The notes under the pieces: model-generated
The model's input: only the letters and a program-made list of their open reading frames with translations
Told to the model about the DNA's origin: nothing
Database searches by the model: none
Assembly: GCF_037039395.1 (NCBI RefSeq)
Contig: NZ_CP146244.1
Location: 1,153,501-1,217,500, forward strand
DNA length: 64,000 bases
From: Agrobacterium vitis
GTDB lineage: Bacteria > Pseudomonadota > Alphaproteobacteria > Rhizobiales > Rhizobiaceae
Direction: 5' to 3'
Shown here: one piece after another, positions 9,692 through 17,831 of the stretch
Layout: each line of letters opens with the position of its first letter
Numbering within the stretch: position 1 is the first letter of the stretch
Translations under genes and position numbers: made by a program

Positions 9692-10615
9692 TCAACCCAG
9701 TGCTTGGCTCGCCAATCCATAAGTGATGGCACGGGGCTCTGAGTGGCCCTTGTCATCGGCGCTCGGTTCCCCTTTTGGCCCGACCGGCCAGGGTGCTCGC
9801 AGCGACATGGTGGTGACGGTATCAAACAGGGAAAGCCCGGATTCCAGCAGGAATTCGGCAAAAGCACCCGAGCCATGCCGCGTATCGAGCCGCAGGAACC
9901 GTCCCTGATGGCGTGCGACATGAGGTCGCGTCACGGCAATGGCATCTTCATCGCTGGCGGCAACCACCGGTCCGATCACATGACCCCGCCCAAAGGGTCG
10001 GGATAGCGCGAAGGCGACGATTTTACCGGCGCGCAGCAGTGCCACGCCTTCGGACAGGGGCAGAAGGGTGCCAAGCCACCGCTGACGGTTTGCACCGAAG
10101 GCAATTGCATCCAGCGCGGCGACATCCGGTAAATCCTCAGGTTTTATGTCGCGCAGCTCTGCGCCATCCGCTGGATTTGCGGTTTCCGGCGGCAACCGTG
10201 CCTCGCCCTGGCATTGAAAGACCGAGGCTTCGACGGCAAAGCCGATGCCGCGATAGAGGCGTCTTGCTGCCCGGGTGGAGTTCAGCCCCAGCCGTGCGAC
10301 GGGAATGCTGCCGAGGATATGATCCATCAGCCAGCGGCCGGTTCCCTGGGTTTGCAGGCGCGGCGAGGTGATCACCATGCCGATGGTGGCGAAATTCTCG
10401 TCCATGGGAAACCACATGGCCGAGCCCAGCACCCGGTCTATCGGGTCGATGGCGGCGACGCCCTGGCCATTTGCCAGAAGAAAAGCCCAATCCTCAGTCC
10501 GGTGCGGCCAGCCGACGGCGACGGAAAGCCCATGCAGGTGCTCGATGCCGACATCATGAATGTCGGTCAACGTCAGTTCAAAGGATTCCACCTGGATCGA
10601 CGTTTTCACCGTCAC
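9692..10615 (-). CDS. GNAT family N-acetyltransferase
   Basis: A 307-aa protein with an N-terminal GNAT fold: FATIGMVITSPRLQTQGTGR at about 75-94 is the acetyl-CoA pyrophosphate loop region (Q/R-x-x-G-x-G/A), followed by LGLNSTRAARRLYRGIGF, the usual GNAT beta5-alpha4 segment. The C-terminal half (about 150-290) resembles a second, degenerate GNAT domain. The substrate is unknown. AAGGAAG lies 8 bases before the ATG. It is transcribed away from the dehydrogenase to its right. Confidence 0.8.
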   Translation of the reverse strand: MTVKTSIQVESFELTLTDIHDVGIEHLHGLSVAVGWPHRTEDWAFLLANGQGVAAIDPIDRVLGSAMWFPMDENFATIGMVITSPRLQTQGTGRWLMDHILGSIPVARLGLNSTRAARRLYRGIGFAVEASVFQCQGEARLPPETANPADGAELRDIKPEDLPDVAALDAIAFGANRQRWLGTLLPLSEGVALLRAGKIVAFALSRPFGRGHVIGPVVAASDEDAIAVTRPHVARHQGRFLRLDTRHGSGAFAEFLLESGLSLFDTVTTMSLRAPWPVGPKGEPSADDKGHSEPRAITYGLASQALG

Positions 10616-10664
10616 ATTGTCTTCCTTGCATCGGGTCGGTTTGCAGCAGATGCGACCGATGCTT

Positions 10665-10796
10665 ATCTAAAGCTGTCCAAGGCAATAGATTCCACTGAAA
10701 GCGCCGCAATTTCCAGCATGTTTTATCGAAAAACCCACCAAGAGCGACACTTAGCCTGATGAAAGCGCGTTACTTTCACCTCCAGCGCTCTTTTTT
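10665..10796 (+). ncRNA. Candidate small RNA or attenuated leader ending in an intrinsic terminator
   Basis: The divergent intergenic space between the GNAT gene and the dehydrogenase ends in a terminator-like structure: AGAGCG at 10741-10746 pairs with CGCTCT at 10786-10791 around an inner GAAAG/CTTTC hairpin (10761-10777), and the run of T goes on to 10796. A weak promoter, TTGCAG at 10631 with TTATCT at 10653 (16-base spacer), lies upstream. Neither neighbouring gene ends here, so the terminator needs another explanation: a small RNA, or an attenuator for the dehydrogenase. The 5' end is a guess. Confidence 0.35.
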
Positions 10797-10851
10797 GTGA
10801 CACCGGCATCGTCAATGACGCCGGATTGAATTGACCCGTTTTAGGATAATC

Positions 10852-11775
10852 ATGGCCTTTCTTTTCAACTCAGATCCGGTGCGTGGCGCGATCTTCGCGC
10901 AGGCCTTCGAACGCGACATGCCCGAGGTGGAGTTTCATGTTGTGCCATCGCCGGTCGAGCCTGCGCGTATCCGCTACCTGATGACCTGGGCGATGCCGGA
11001 GGAGATCGAGCGCTACACCAATCTCGAGGTGCTGTTTTGCATCGGTGCCGGTGTCGACCAGTTCGATCCCGCCCGGCTGCCCGATACCGTCAAGCTGGTG
11101 CGGATGGTGGAGGATGGCATCGTGCGGATGATGCAGGAATATATCACGCTTGCCGTGCTTTCCGTTTACCGCAAGCTGCCAGCCTATATTTGCCAGCAGC
11201 AGCAAGGTGAATGGCAGCCCCAACCGGTATCCCGGTCACTTGGGCAACGGGTGACGGTGCTGGGCCTGGGTATGCTGGGGCAGGCGGCGCTGGAGCGGTT
11301 GAAGCCTTTCGGCTTTCAGCTGTCGGGCTGGAGCCGTTCGCCCCGCGAAATCGATGGCGTCACCTGCCATGCCGGAATGGAGGCTCTGCCTGATCTGCTG
11401 GAGCAGACCGATATTCTCGTCTGTCTTTTGCCCCTGACAGCCGAGACCCGGCATTTCCTTAATGCCCAACTGTTTGCCCGCCTGCCGCGCGGAGCATCGC
11501 TTGTTCACGCCGGGCGTGGTGCGCAACTGGATCAGGCAGCATTGCTGGCGGCGCTCGATAGCGGCCACCTCACCAGCGCCTTTCTCGATGTCACCGATCC
11601 CGAACCGTTGCCGTCGGACCATCCGCTGTGGCGGCAGCCGAATGTGATCATCACGCCTCATATTGCCAGCGTCACTCAGCCAGAAACGGCGGCCATGGCT
11701 GTTATCGATAATATCCGTCGTCATCGCTCCGGTGAACAGATGATTGGCCTTGTTGATCGCGAGCGCGGATATTAA
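10852..11775 (+). CDS. D-2-hydroxyacid dehydrogenase (GhrA-like glyoxylate/hydroxypyruvate reductase)
   Basis: A 307-aa NAD(P)-dependent dehydrogenase of the 2-hydroxyacid family. It has the dinucleotide motif VLGLGMLG at about 138-145 and the catalytic set Arg in HAGRGAQLD, Glu in DVTDPEPLP and His in VIITPHIAS. The short, single-chain form with this motif spacing is closest to GhrA, which reduces glyoxylate and hydroxypyruvate. The ATG at 10852 has AGGAT 4 bases upstream; an earlier in-frame TTG at 10831 has none. A small palindrome (10803-10824) lies in the leader. The gene reads toward gabD and may share its pathway. Confidence 0.85.
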   Translation: MAFLFNSDPVRGAIFAQAFERDMPEVEFHVVPSPVEPARIRYLMTWAMPEEIERYTNLEVLFCIGAGVDQFDPARLPDTVKLVRMVEDGIVRMMQEYITLAVLSVYRKLPAYICQQQQGEWQPQPVSRSLGQRVTVLGLGMLGQAALERLKPFGFQLSGWSRSPREIDGVTCHAGMEALPDLLEQTDILVCLLPLTAETRHFLNAQLFARLPRGASLVHAGRGAQLDQAALLAALDSGHLTSAFLDVTDPEPLPSDHPLWRQPNVIITPHIASVTQPETAAMAVIDNIRRHRSGEQMIGLVDRERGY

Positions 11776-11869
11776 AGATTTTCCAACTCCAACGGTGACT
11801 GCGGCAGGACCGCACCTATGTTTCAACGACAGGACGGACCTTTTCGTCTCACTTTATTGAGGACATCCT

Positions 11870-13327
11870 ATGCATAATCTCAAAGACAACACCTTGCTGC
11901 GCCAGCAGGGGCTGATTGGCGGCGAATGGGTCGATGCGGCCTCCACCAAGGTGATCGATGTCATTGATCCGGCCACACAATCGGTGATGGGCACGGTGCC
12001 GGATATGGGCGCCGAGGACACAAGCGCCGCTATCAAGGCTGCCGAAAAGGCCTTCAAGCTCTGGAAGAAAAAGACTCATGCCGAGCGCGCCGGGCTGCTG
12101 GAAGCTTGGTACGGCCTGATGATCGAGCATGTCGAGGATCTGGCGCTGATTCTGACGATGGAACAGGGCAAGCCGCTGGATGAAGCGCGCGGCGAAATCC
12201 GCTACGGCGCCTCCTTCGTCAAATGGTTTGCGGAAGAGGCGCGCCGCATCGGCGGCCATACCATTCCCTCGCCAACCACCGACCGCCGCATTGTCGTGCT
12301 GAAGGAGCCGGTTGGTGTCTGCGGCATCATCACGCCCTGGAATTTCCCCAACGCGATGATCACCCGCAAAGTGGCCCCGGCCTTGGCGGCGGGCTGCACC
12401 GTGGTGATCAAGCCCTCGGATTTCACGCCCTATTCGGCGCTGGCGCTGGGCGTGCTGGCTGAGCGTGCCGGTATTCCGGCGGGTGTCGTCAACATCGTCA
12501 CCGGCATGCCGACCGAGATCGGCAATGAAATCATGGCCAATGACGTCGTGCGCAAGATTTCCTTTACCGGCTCCACTCGGGTCGGATCGCTGCTGATGCG
12601 CGGTGCCGCCGATACGATCAAGAAGCTCAGCCTGGAGCTTGGTGGCAATGCGCCATTCATCGTGTTCGACGATGCCGATCTCGATCTGGCTGTGGAAGGC
12701 GCCATCGTGTCGAAATTCCGCAATGGCGGCCAGACCTGCGTCTGCGCCAACCGCATCCTGGTTCAGTCCGGCGTCTACGATGCCTTCGCAGCCAAGCTGA
12801 CGGCCCGGGTCAATGCCATGAAGGTTGGCCCCGGAACCGAGCAAGGCGTTTCGATCGGACCGATGATCAACGAGGCGGCAATCGGCAAGATCCGCCAGCA
12901 TGTCGAGGATGCCGTTTCCAAGGGCGCGAAAATTGCCACGGAGAGCCATGCGCTGCCGGAGGGCAAGCAGTTCACCGCCCCCATCGTTCTGACCGGCGCC
13001 ACCACGGATATGCTGCTGGCCAGCGAAGAGACTTTTGGCCCGGTCGCGCCGCTGTTCAAGTTCGAAACCGAGGAAGAAGCGCTGGAGATTGCCAATGGCA
13101 CGCCCTTCGGTCTGGCCGCCTATTTCTACACCGAGAGCCTGAAGCGCTCCTGGCGGGTGGCCGAGGCGCTGGAAGCGGGGATGATTGGTCTGAATACCGG
13201 AGCCATTTCCACGGAAGTGGCACCGTTTGGCGGCGTCAAGCAATCCGGCCTTGGCCGCGAAGGCGCCCAGATCGGCATCGAGGAATATCTGGAAATGAAG
13301 ACCTTCCATATCGGCGGTCTGGCCTGA
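11870..13327 (+). CDS. gabD: NAD(P)-dependent succinate-semialdehyde dehydrogenase family
   Basis: A 485-aa aldehyde dehydrogenase of typical GabD length. The motifs are TPWNFPNAMITRKVAPALAA near 155-174, the general-base Glu in LELGGNAPF near 260, and the nucleophilic Cys in NGGQTCVCANR near 290. The double-Cys CVC is the signature of GabD/GapN-like succinate-semialdehyde dehydrogenases, where it forms a redox switch. It would oxidise succinate semialdehyde or a related 4-5 carbon semialdehyde to the acid. GAGGA precedes the ATG. Confidence 0.88.
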   Translation: MHNLKDNTLLRQQGLIGGEWVDAASTKVIDVIDPATQSVMGTVPDMGAEDTSAAIKAAEKAFKLWKKKTHAERAGLLEAWYGLMIEHVEDLALILTMEQGKPLDEARGEIRYGASFVKWFAEEARRIGGHTIPSPTTDRRIVVLKEPVGVCGIITPWNFPNAMITRKVAPALAAGCTVVIKPSDFTPYSALALGVLAERAGIPAGVVNIVTGMPTEIGNEIMANDVVRKISFTGSTRVGSLLMRGAADTIKKLSLELGGNAPFIVFDDADLDLAVEGAIVSKFRNGGQTCVCANRILVQSGVYDAFAAKLTARVNAMKVGPGTEQGVSIGPMINEAAIGKIRQHVEDAVSKGAKIATESHALPEGKQFTAPIVLTGATTDMLLASEETFGPVAPLFKFETEEEALEIANGTPFGLAAYFYTESLKRSWRVAEALEAGMIGLNTGAISTEVAPFGGVKQSGLGREGAQIGIEEYLEMKTFHIGGLA

Positions 13328-13340
13328 TATTCGCTTATGG

Positions 13341-13368
13341 TTCCGGGGCAGGGTAACCTACCCCGGAA
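13341..13368. terminator. Convergent terminator hairpin after gabD
   Basis: The 8-bp arms ttccgggg and ccccggaa flank a 12-base loop between the stop of gabD and the stop of the minus-strand LysR gene, whose stop codon lies in the structure. There is no T-run on either side. A shared bidirectional hairpin is the likely role. Confidence 0.55.
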
Positions 13369-14257
13369 TATGAAAGGCCCGCCGGAAATAGGCGCGGAAC
13401 GCCTCCATGGCCGGGCTGAAGTCCGCATTGCGCCGCCAGGCAAGGCCGACATCCATTGATGGTACCGGATCGGTCAGCGTGACCGTCTCGATCCGTCTAC
13501 CCTCCAGTGACCATGGCCGATGCACCATATCGGAGAGAATGGCGACGCCCTGGCCATTGGCGACCAGTGAGCGCACGGCTTCGACCGAGGATGTCCGCAG
13601 CGTCACCTTCGGCTGGTAGGGCGTCGGGCTCCAGTATCTCAGCGTGGTATGCGACGCTTCGTCCACCGTCAGCATGATATAGTTTTCCTCCGCCACGTCC
13701 TTCAGGCCAACCGAGGGACGGGTCAGAAGCGGATGGCGGGCCGGTAGCCAGAGGCGCCGCTGCGAATTCAGCAGTGTTTCGGTGGTCAGTTCCGGGTTGA
13801 GAATGTTTGACGTCAGCAGCACGGCGACGTCATAGCGATTGGCGAGCAGACCCTCCTCGACGCTTTCCCGGTTGAGTTCGAATAGCTGAATATCGACCCC
13901 CGGAAATTGCCGTTTCAACCTTTCGATATGCAGCGGCAGAAAATAACCGATCACCGTATAGCTGGCGGCGACGCTGAGCTTTCCCTGCACCTTGCCGGTG
14001 ACGGGATTGAGCGTGGTGATGTCATCGACCTTCCGCAGAATGTCATAGGCCTGGGATAGCAGCAGACGCCCGGCCTCGGTCAGGTCCATGCCATGCGGCG
14101 TACGCTCGAACAGCGGCGCGCCGACAATGGTTTCAAGCTCCTTGATTGCGGTGGTCACCGCCGATTGAGAGATGGCGAGGTTGATGGCTGCCTGCGAGAC
14201 CTGCCCGGATTCGGCGGTTGCCACGAAATAGCGGATCTGACGAAGACTGAGCGACAT
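13358..14257 (-). CDS. LysR family transcriptional regulator
   Basis: A regulator of 299 aa (304 if the upstream Met at 14272 is used). LRQIRYFVATAESGQ then SQSAVTTAIKELE give the LysR helix-turn-helix in residues 1-60, followed by a substrate-binding-like effector domain. It is divergent from the second pxpA/biotin-carboxylase operon, which it probably controls. The Met at 14257 is favoured by GGGAA upstream and by the usual LysR N-terminus. LysR proteins normally bind inverted repeats in such shared promoters; several TCTGA/TCAGA repeats are present. Confidence 0.87.
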   Translation of the reverse strand: MSLSLRQIRYFVATAESGQVSQAAINLAISQSAVTTAIKELETIVGAPLFERTPHGMDLTEAGRLLLSQAYDILRKVDDITTLNPVTGKVQGKLSVAASYTVIGYFLPLHIERLKRQFPGVDIQLFELNRESVEEGLLANRYDVAVLLTSNILNPELTTETLLNSQRRLWLPARHPLLTRPSVGLKDVAEENYIMLTVDEASHTTLRYWSPTPYQPKVTLRTSSVEAVRSLVANGQGVAILSDMVHRPWSLEGRRIETVTLTDPVPSMDVGLAWRRNADFSPAMEAFRAYFRRAFHIPG

Positions 14258-14291
14258 GTAACGAATTCCCATCTTTATTTTTAATAATGCT

Positions 14292-14446
14292 ATCTGAAAA
14301 TCAGAACGAATAATCTTCTGATTGCAGTGCTTGGCATATTCACCTGGATCTTATGGTCTAGGGGGCGAAAAACATTCAAATTTCTCTCCTGACCTCCCGA
14401 TCTACAGTTATCAGTAAATCAGATAATGACTTTCTGAAAATACCAT
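14292..14446. promoter_or_regulatory. Putative LysR operator region with TCTGA/TCAGA repeats
   Basis: Between the divergent LysR and pxpA genes, a TCTGA-AAA-TCAGA palindrome (14293-14305) overlaps an 8-bp inverted repeat AATCAGAA / TTCTGATT (14299-14306 and 14316-14323). Further down, AATCAG and CTGAAAAT recur around 14417-14442. Repeated half-sites of one sequence in a LysR-shared promoter are what a two-site LysR operator looks like. The link to this regulator is inferred. Confidence 0.45.
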
Positions 14447-14536
14447 TTTTCAAATGATGATTTTCTGCCTAGCTTTTCCTGACGAAAATGATGGCACTTG
14501 AGTTTTTTGCATAAAATTAAAGCATAGAGGTTCCCT

Positions 14537-15313
14537 GTGGCGCTTGAATCTGTCGATATCAATTGTGATCTGGGCGAGGCCTTTGGCCGCTGGCGGATCG
14601 GCGATACCGCCGATCAGGCTTTGATGGGGCTGATCAGTTCCGCCAATATCGCCACCGGGTTTCACGCTGGCGATCCCAATCTGATGGATGAGACCGTGCG
14701 GCTGGCGGTGGAGCATGGTGTCGGTATCGGCGCTCATCCCGGTTATGACGATCTCCAGGGGTTTGGGCGCCGCAAGATCAATGGCACGCCGCGTGAATTG
14801 GTCAACGATATCGTCTATCAGGTCGGAGCGCTGAAGGAATTCATGCGCCGCCATGGGTCAAGCCTGCAACATGTGAAGCCACACGGCGCGCTCTATATGG
14901 AAATGGCTGTTAACCCCGAATTGGCGCAGCTTTTCGTGCACTATATGCGTATCGCCAACCCCAATGCCTATGTGCTGTGCATGGCGGGTTCTGCGACCGA
15001 AATCGCGGCGCGCGAGGCAGGCCAGCCGGTGGCGCGGGAATTCTACGCCGACCGTGATTATGACGAAAGCGGCTCTATCGTCTTTACCCGCGATGTCGGG
15101 CGTCCCGATCCCGCCGCCATTGCCCGCAAGGTGTTGCGCGCCTGCCTGGAAGGCAAGGTGACGGCGGTGACGGGCAAGGATATCGAAGTGCCGTTCGAGA
15201 CCATCTGCTTCCATTCCGACACGCTGGGCGCTTTCGACATCGTCCGCCATATGCGCGACGCCCTGGTTGCCGAAGGCATTCGCATTTCGCCCCTTTCAGA
15301 CATTCTCAAATAA
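14537..15313 (+). CDS. pxpA: LamB/YcsF family protein, second PxpA paralogue
   Basis: A 258-aa YcsF-family protein starting at a GTG with AGAGG 6 bases upstream. Motifs parallel the first copy: [40 protein letters not shown] and [10 protein letters not shown]. It heads a five-gene operon with separate biotin carrier, biotin carboxylase, PxpB-like and PxpC-like genes. In 5-oxoprolinase this subunit acts with PxpBC; with a biotin carboxylase present, the natural reaction may be carboxylation-assisted opening of a cyclic amide (inference). Confidence 0.9.
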   Translation: MALESVDINCDLGEAFGRWRIGDTADQALMGLISSANIATGFHAGDPNLMDETVRLAVEHGVGIGAHPGYDDLQGFGRRKINGTPRELVNDIVYQVGALKEFMRRHGSSLQHVKPHGALYMEMAVNPELAQLFVHYMRIANPNAYVLCMAGSATEIAAREAGQPVAREFYADRDYDESGSIVFTRDVGRPDPAAIARKVLRACLEGKVTAVTGKDIEVPFETICFHSDTLGAFDIVRHMRDALVAEGIRISPLSDILK

Positions 15314-15325
15314 TCGGAGACAGCC

Positions 15326-15568
15326 ATGAGCACCCACGAGATCAGATCGCCCCTGCCTGGCACATTCTACCGCAAGCCGTCTCCCGATGCCCCGAGCTTC
15401 AAAAATGATGGAGACGCGGTGGCTGAAGGCGATGTCATTGGCTTGATTGAGGTGATGAAGACCTTTCATGAAGTGCATGCGGATGCCGCCGGCACTGGCC
15501 TCATCTTCGTGGCGGAAGACAATGAGCCGATCATGGCCGGTCAGGTGATCGCTGAGGTGCAGGCATGA
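15326..15568 (+). CDS. Biotin carboxyl carrier protein, short stand-alone form
   Basis: An 80-aa biotinyl-lipoyl domain protein. It starts EIRSPLPGTFYRKPSPDAP and has the biotin motif EVMKTFHEV with the acceptor Lys at 45; Met-Lys is kept but the usual AMKM is replaced by EVMK, as in this branch. At 80 aa it lacks the Pro/Ala-rich N-terminal arm of AccB of fatty-acid synthesis, so it is a dedicated partner for the next gene. Its end overlaps the start of the biotin carboxylase gene by 4 bases. Confidence 0.9.
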   Translation: MSTHEIRSPLPGTFYRKPSPDAPSFKNDGDAVAEGDVIGLIEVMKTFHEVHADAAGTGLIFVAEDNEPIMAGQVIAEVQA

Positions 15569-16956
15569 GCATCTCGTCGCTATTGGTGGCCAACAGGGGC
15601 GAGATTGCCGTTCGGATCATCCAGGCGGCCAAGGCGCTCGGCATTCGCACCGTGCAGGTTCATTCCGCCGCCGATCGCGACATGCTGGCGGTCAAACTGG
15701 CCGATCAGGCGGTGGAGATCGGCCCGCCATCCGCCGCCAAGTCCTACCTGAATATCGAGGCCGTGCTGAAAGCGGCGCTGGAAACCGGTGTCGATGCCGT
15801 GCATCCGGGCTATGGCTTCCTGTCCGAAAGTGCTGCTTTCGCCAAGGCTGTCACCGATGCCGGGCTGATTTTCATTGGTCCAAGCCATGAAGCGATCAGT
15901 CTGTTGGGCGACAAGGTTGAGGCCCGGAAGGTGGCGATGCAGGCAGGTGTGCCGACGGTGCCGGGATCGAATGGCCGGGTGGATGATCTGGACGCAGGGC
16001 GGGCGATTGTCGAGACAATCGGGTTTCCTGTGATGATCAAGGCGGCTGCCGGTGGCGGTGGCCGGGGCATTCGCATTGCTGAGACCATGGAGGATTTCGA
16101 GCGGCATTTCCCGCAGGCGTCCTCCGAAGCGCTGGCTGCGTTTGGCGATGGCGGTCTTTACATCGAGAAGGTCATTACCCGCGCCCGCCATGTCGAAGTG
16201 CAGATCCTCGGCGATGGGGAAAATGCCATTCACTGCTTCGAGCGGGAATGCTCGCTGCAACGCCGCCGCCAGAAGGTCTGGGAAGAAGGCCCATCGGTGC
16301 GTCTGCCTGCGGATGTGCGAAAAGCCCTGTGCGACAGCGCCGTGGCGCTGGCCCGCTCGGTCCACTATCGCGGCGCGGGTACGGTTGAATATCTCTATGA
16401 CGAGCAGAGCGGCGAATTTTATTTCATTGAGGTCAACACCCGCATCCAGGTCGAGCATCCGGTGACGGAAATGATTACCGGCATCGATCTGGTGCAGGAA
16501 ATGATCCGCATTGCCGGTGGCGCGCCTTTGTCGCTGCGCCAGGAAGATGTGGTGCTTTCTGGCCATGCTATCGAATGCCGGATCAATGCCGAGGACCCGG
16601 CGCGTGGCTTTCTGCCTGGTCCGGGCACGGTCTCAACCCTGCACATTCCCGAGGGCGAGGGTATCCGCTTCGATACCATGCTCTATGAAGGCTATCAGGT
16701 GCCGCCGTTCTACGATTCCCTGCTCGGCAAGCTGATCGTCTGGGCGGAAAGCCGTGAGGCCTGCCTGGAAAAGCTTGGCTCGACGTTGGAGCACTTCGAG
16801 ATTGGCGGCCTTGCCACCACCATCCCGCTGCACAAAAAGCTGGTGGCTGATCCCTCCGTGCGAAGCGCCGATGTCCATACCCGGTTTTTGGAGCCGTGGC
16901 TGGAAACGGCCTTTCCGGCTCCCTCCAAGGCACCCGCTTCAAAGGAGACTGTCTGA
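15565..16956 (+). CDS. Biotin carboxylase, stand-alone
   Basis: A 463-aa biotin carboxylase: [19 protein letters not shown] at the N-terminus, ATP-grasp GGGGRGIRIA near 160, ERECSLQRRRQKVWEE near 225, and [15 protein letters not shown] near 290. It has no carrier domain, which is the separate 80-aa protein before it. The operon order carrier-carboxylase-PxpB-PxpC splits into four genes what cluster 1 holds in two, so the set is a functional unit and not the housekeeping acetyl-CoA carboxylase. The stop overlaps the next ATG (TGATG). Confidence 0.9.
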   Translation: MSISSLLVANRGEIAVRIIQAAKALGIRTVQVHSAADRDMLAVKLADQAVEIGPPSAAKSYLNIEAVLKAALETGVDAVHPGYGFLSESAAFAKAVTDAGLIFIGPSHEAISLLGDKVEARKVAMQAGVPTVPGSNGRVDDLDAGRAIVETIGFPVMIKAAAGGGGRGIRIAETMEDFERHFPQASSEALAAFGDGGLYIEKVITRARHVEVQILGDGENAIHCFERECSLQRRRQKVWEEGPSVRLPADVRKALCDSAVALARSVHYRGAGTVEYLYDEQSGEFYFIEVNTRIQVEHPVTEMITGIDLVQEMIRIAGGAPLSLRQEDVVLSGHAIECRINAEDPARGFLPGPGTVSTLHIPEGEGIRFDTMLYEGYQVPPFYDSLLGKLIVWAESREACLEKLGSTLEHFEIGGLATTIPLHKKLVADPSVRSADVHTRFLEPWLETAFPAPSKAPASKETV

Positions 16957-17831
16957 TGGCAATGCGATATACATTCGGCGGTGATGAGCATCTGTTCGTG
17001 GAATGCAGCGAGGCGATGTCGCTGGAAGCATTCTTCACCTCGCTGTCGATGACCAACGGCATTTCTCAAGCCCGGATCAAGGGCGTTACCGAGATCTGCC
17101 CGGCCAATGCCTCCTTCCAGGTCAAGTTCGATCCTGACATCATTCACCCCGATGATATTTTGAAGGAAGTCCAGGCCATCGAAGTGGCGGCGGCGAAAAG
17201 CGATCCGGTGATCGCCACGCGGATCGTCGAAATCCCGGTCTTCTACAACGATCCATGGACCCATGAGACTCTGATGCGGTTTCGCGAACGCCATCAGGAG
17301 CCTGAGGGCACCGATCTCGATTATGCCGCGAAGATCAACAATTACTCTGGGGTCGAAGACTTCATCGCCGCCCATGCCGGTTCACCCTGGTTTGTCTCCA
17401 TGGTCGGCTTCGTGTCCGGCCTGCCTTTCATGTACCAGATGGTCGAGCAGCAGCGGCAGATCGAGGTGCCGAAATATCTGCGGCCCCGCACCGATACGCC
17501 GAGGCTGACGGTCGGCCACGGTGGCTGTTTCGGCTGTATCTATTCGGTGCGCGGTGCCGGCGGCTACCAGATGTTCGGCATTACCCCGATGCCGATCTAC
17601 GATCCGACGCAAACCACCTCTTACCTGCGCGACTTCATGGTGTTCTTCAAGCCGGGCGATATCGTCAAGTTCAAGCCGGTGGATAGAGACGGTTACGATC
17701 AGGCGGTGGAAGAGGTGGACAAGGGCATATTCGTACCGCCGATCCGCGAGGTGCGCTTTGATCTCTCGGAATTCCAGAAAGACATCGGCGGCTACAACGC
17801 CAGGCTGGAGGGCCTTCTCCATGGTCATTAA
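16956..17831 (+). CDS. PxpB-like (KipI/allophanate hydrolase subunit 1) protein
   Basis: A 291-aa carboxyltransferase domain, subdomain C/D, family protein. The ATG at 16956 is chosen for the AAAGGAG site and the TGATG overlap with the biotin carboxylase. It is clearly KipI-like in order but divergent: the GFxPGFxYL motif appears as GFVSGLPFMYQM, and the SPGGW region as GAGGYQMFGITP. That divergence suggests a substrate other than 5-oxoproline. It overlaps the following PxpC-like gene by 11 bases. Confidence 0.8.
   Translation: MAMRYTFGGDEHLFVECSEAMSLEAFFTSLSMTNGISQARIKGVTEICPANASFQVKFDPDIIHPDDILKEVQAIEVAAAKSDPVIATRIVEIPVFYNDPWTHETLMRFRERHQEPEGTDLDYAAKINNYSGVEDFIAAHAGSPWFVSMVGFVSGLPFMYQMVEQQRQIEVPKYLRPRTDTPRLTVGHGGCFGCIYSVRGAGGYQMFGITPMPIYDPTQTTSYLRDFMVFFKPGDIVKFKPVDRDGYDQAVEEVDKGIFVPPIREVRFDLSEFQKDIGGYNARLEGLLHGH

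Noticed and set aside
11849..13309. Open frame of 486 codons on the minus strand, almost fully antisense to gabD
   Set aside because: Its translation is His/Gln/Arg-rich with no recognisable domain, while the plus strand encodes an intact aldehyde dehydrogenase. It is a by-product of GC-rich codon use.
15326..16956. Housekeeping acetyl-CoA carboxylase accB-accC
   Set aside because: The carrier is only 80 aa without the AccB arm, and the pair is embedded between pxpA and pxpB-pxpC with overlapping starts.
17521..17820. N-terminal extension of the second PxpC-like gene
   Set aside because: It lies inside the PxpB-like gene; the ribosome site and family alignment both support the start at 17821.
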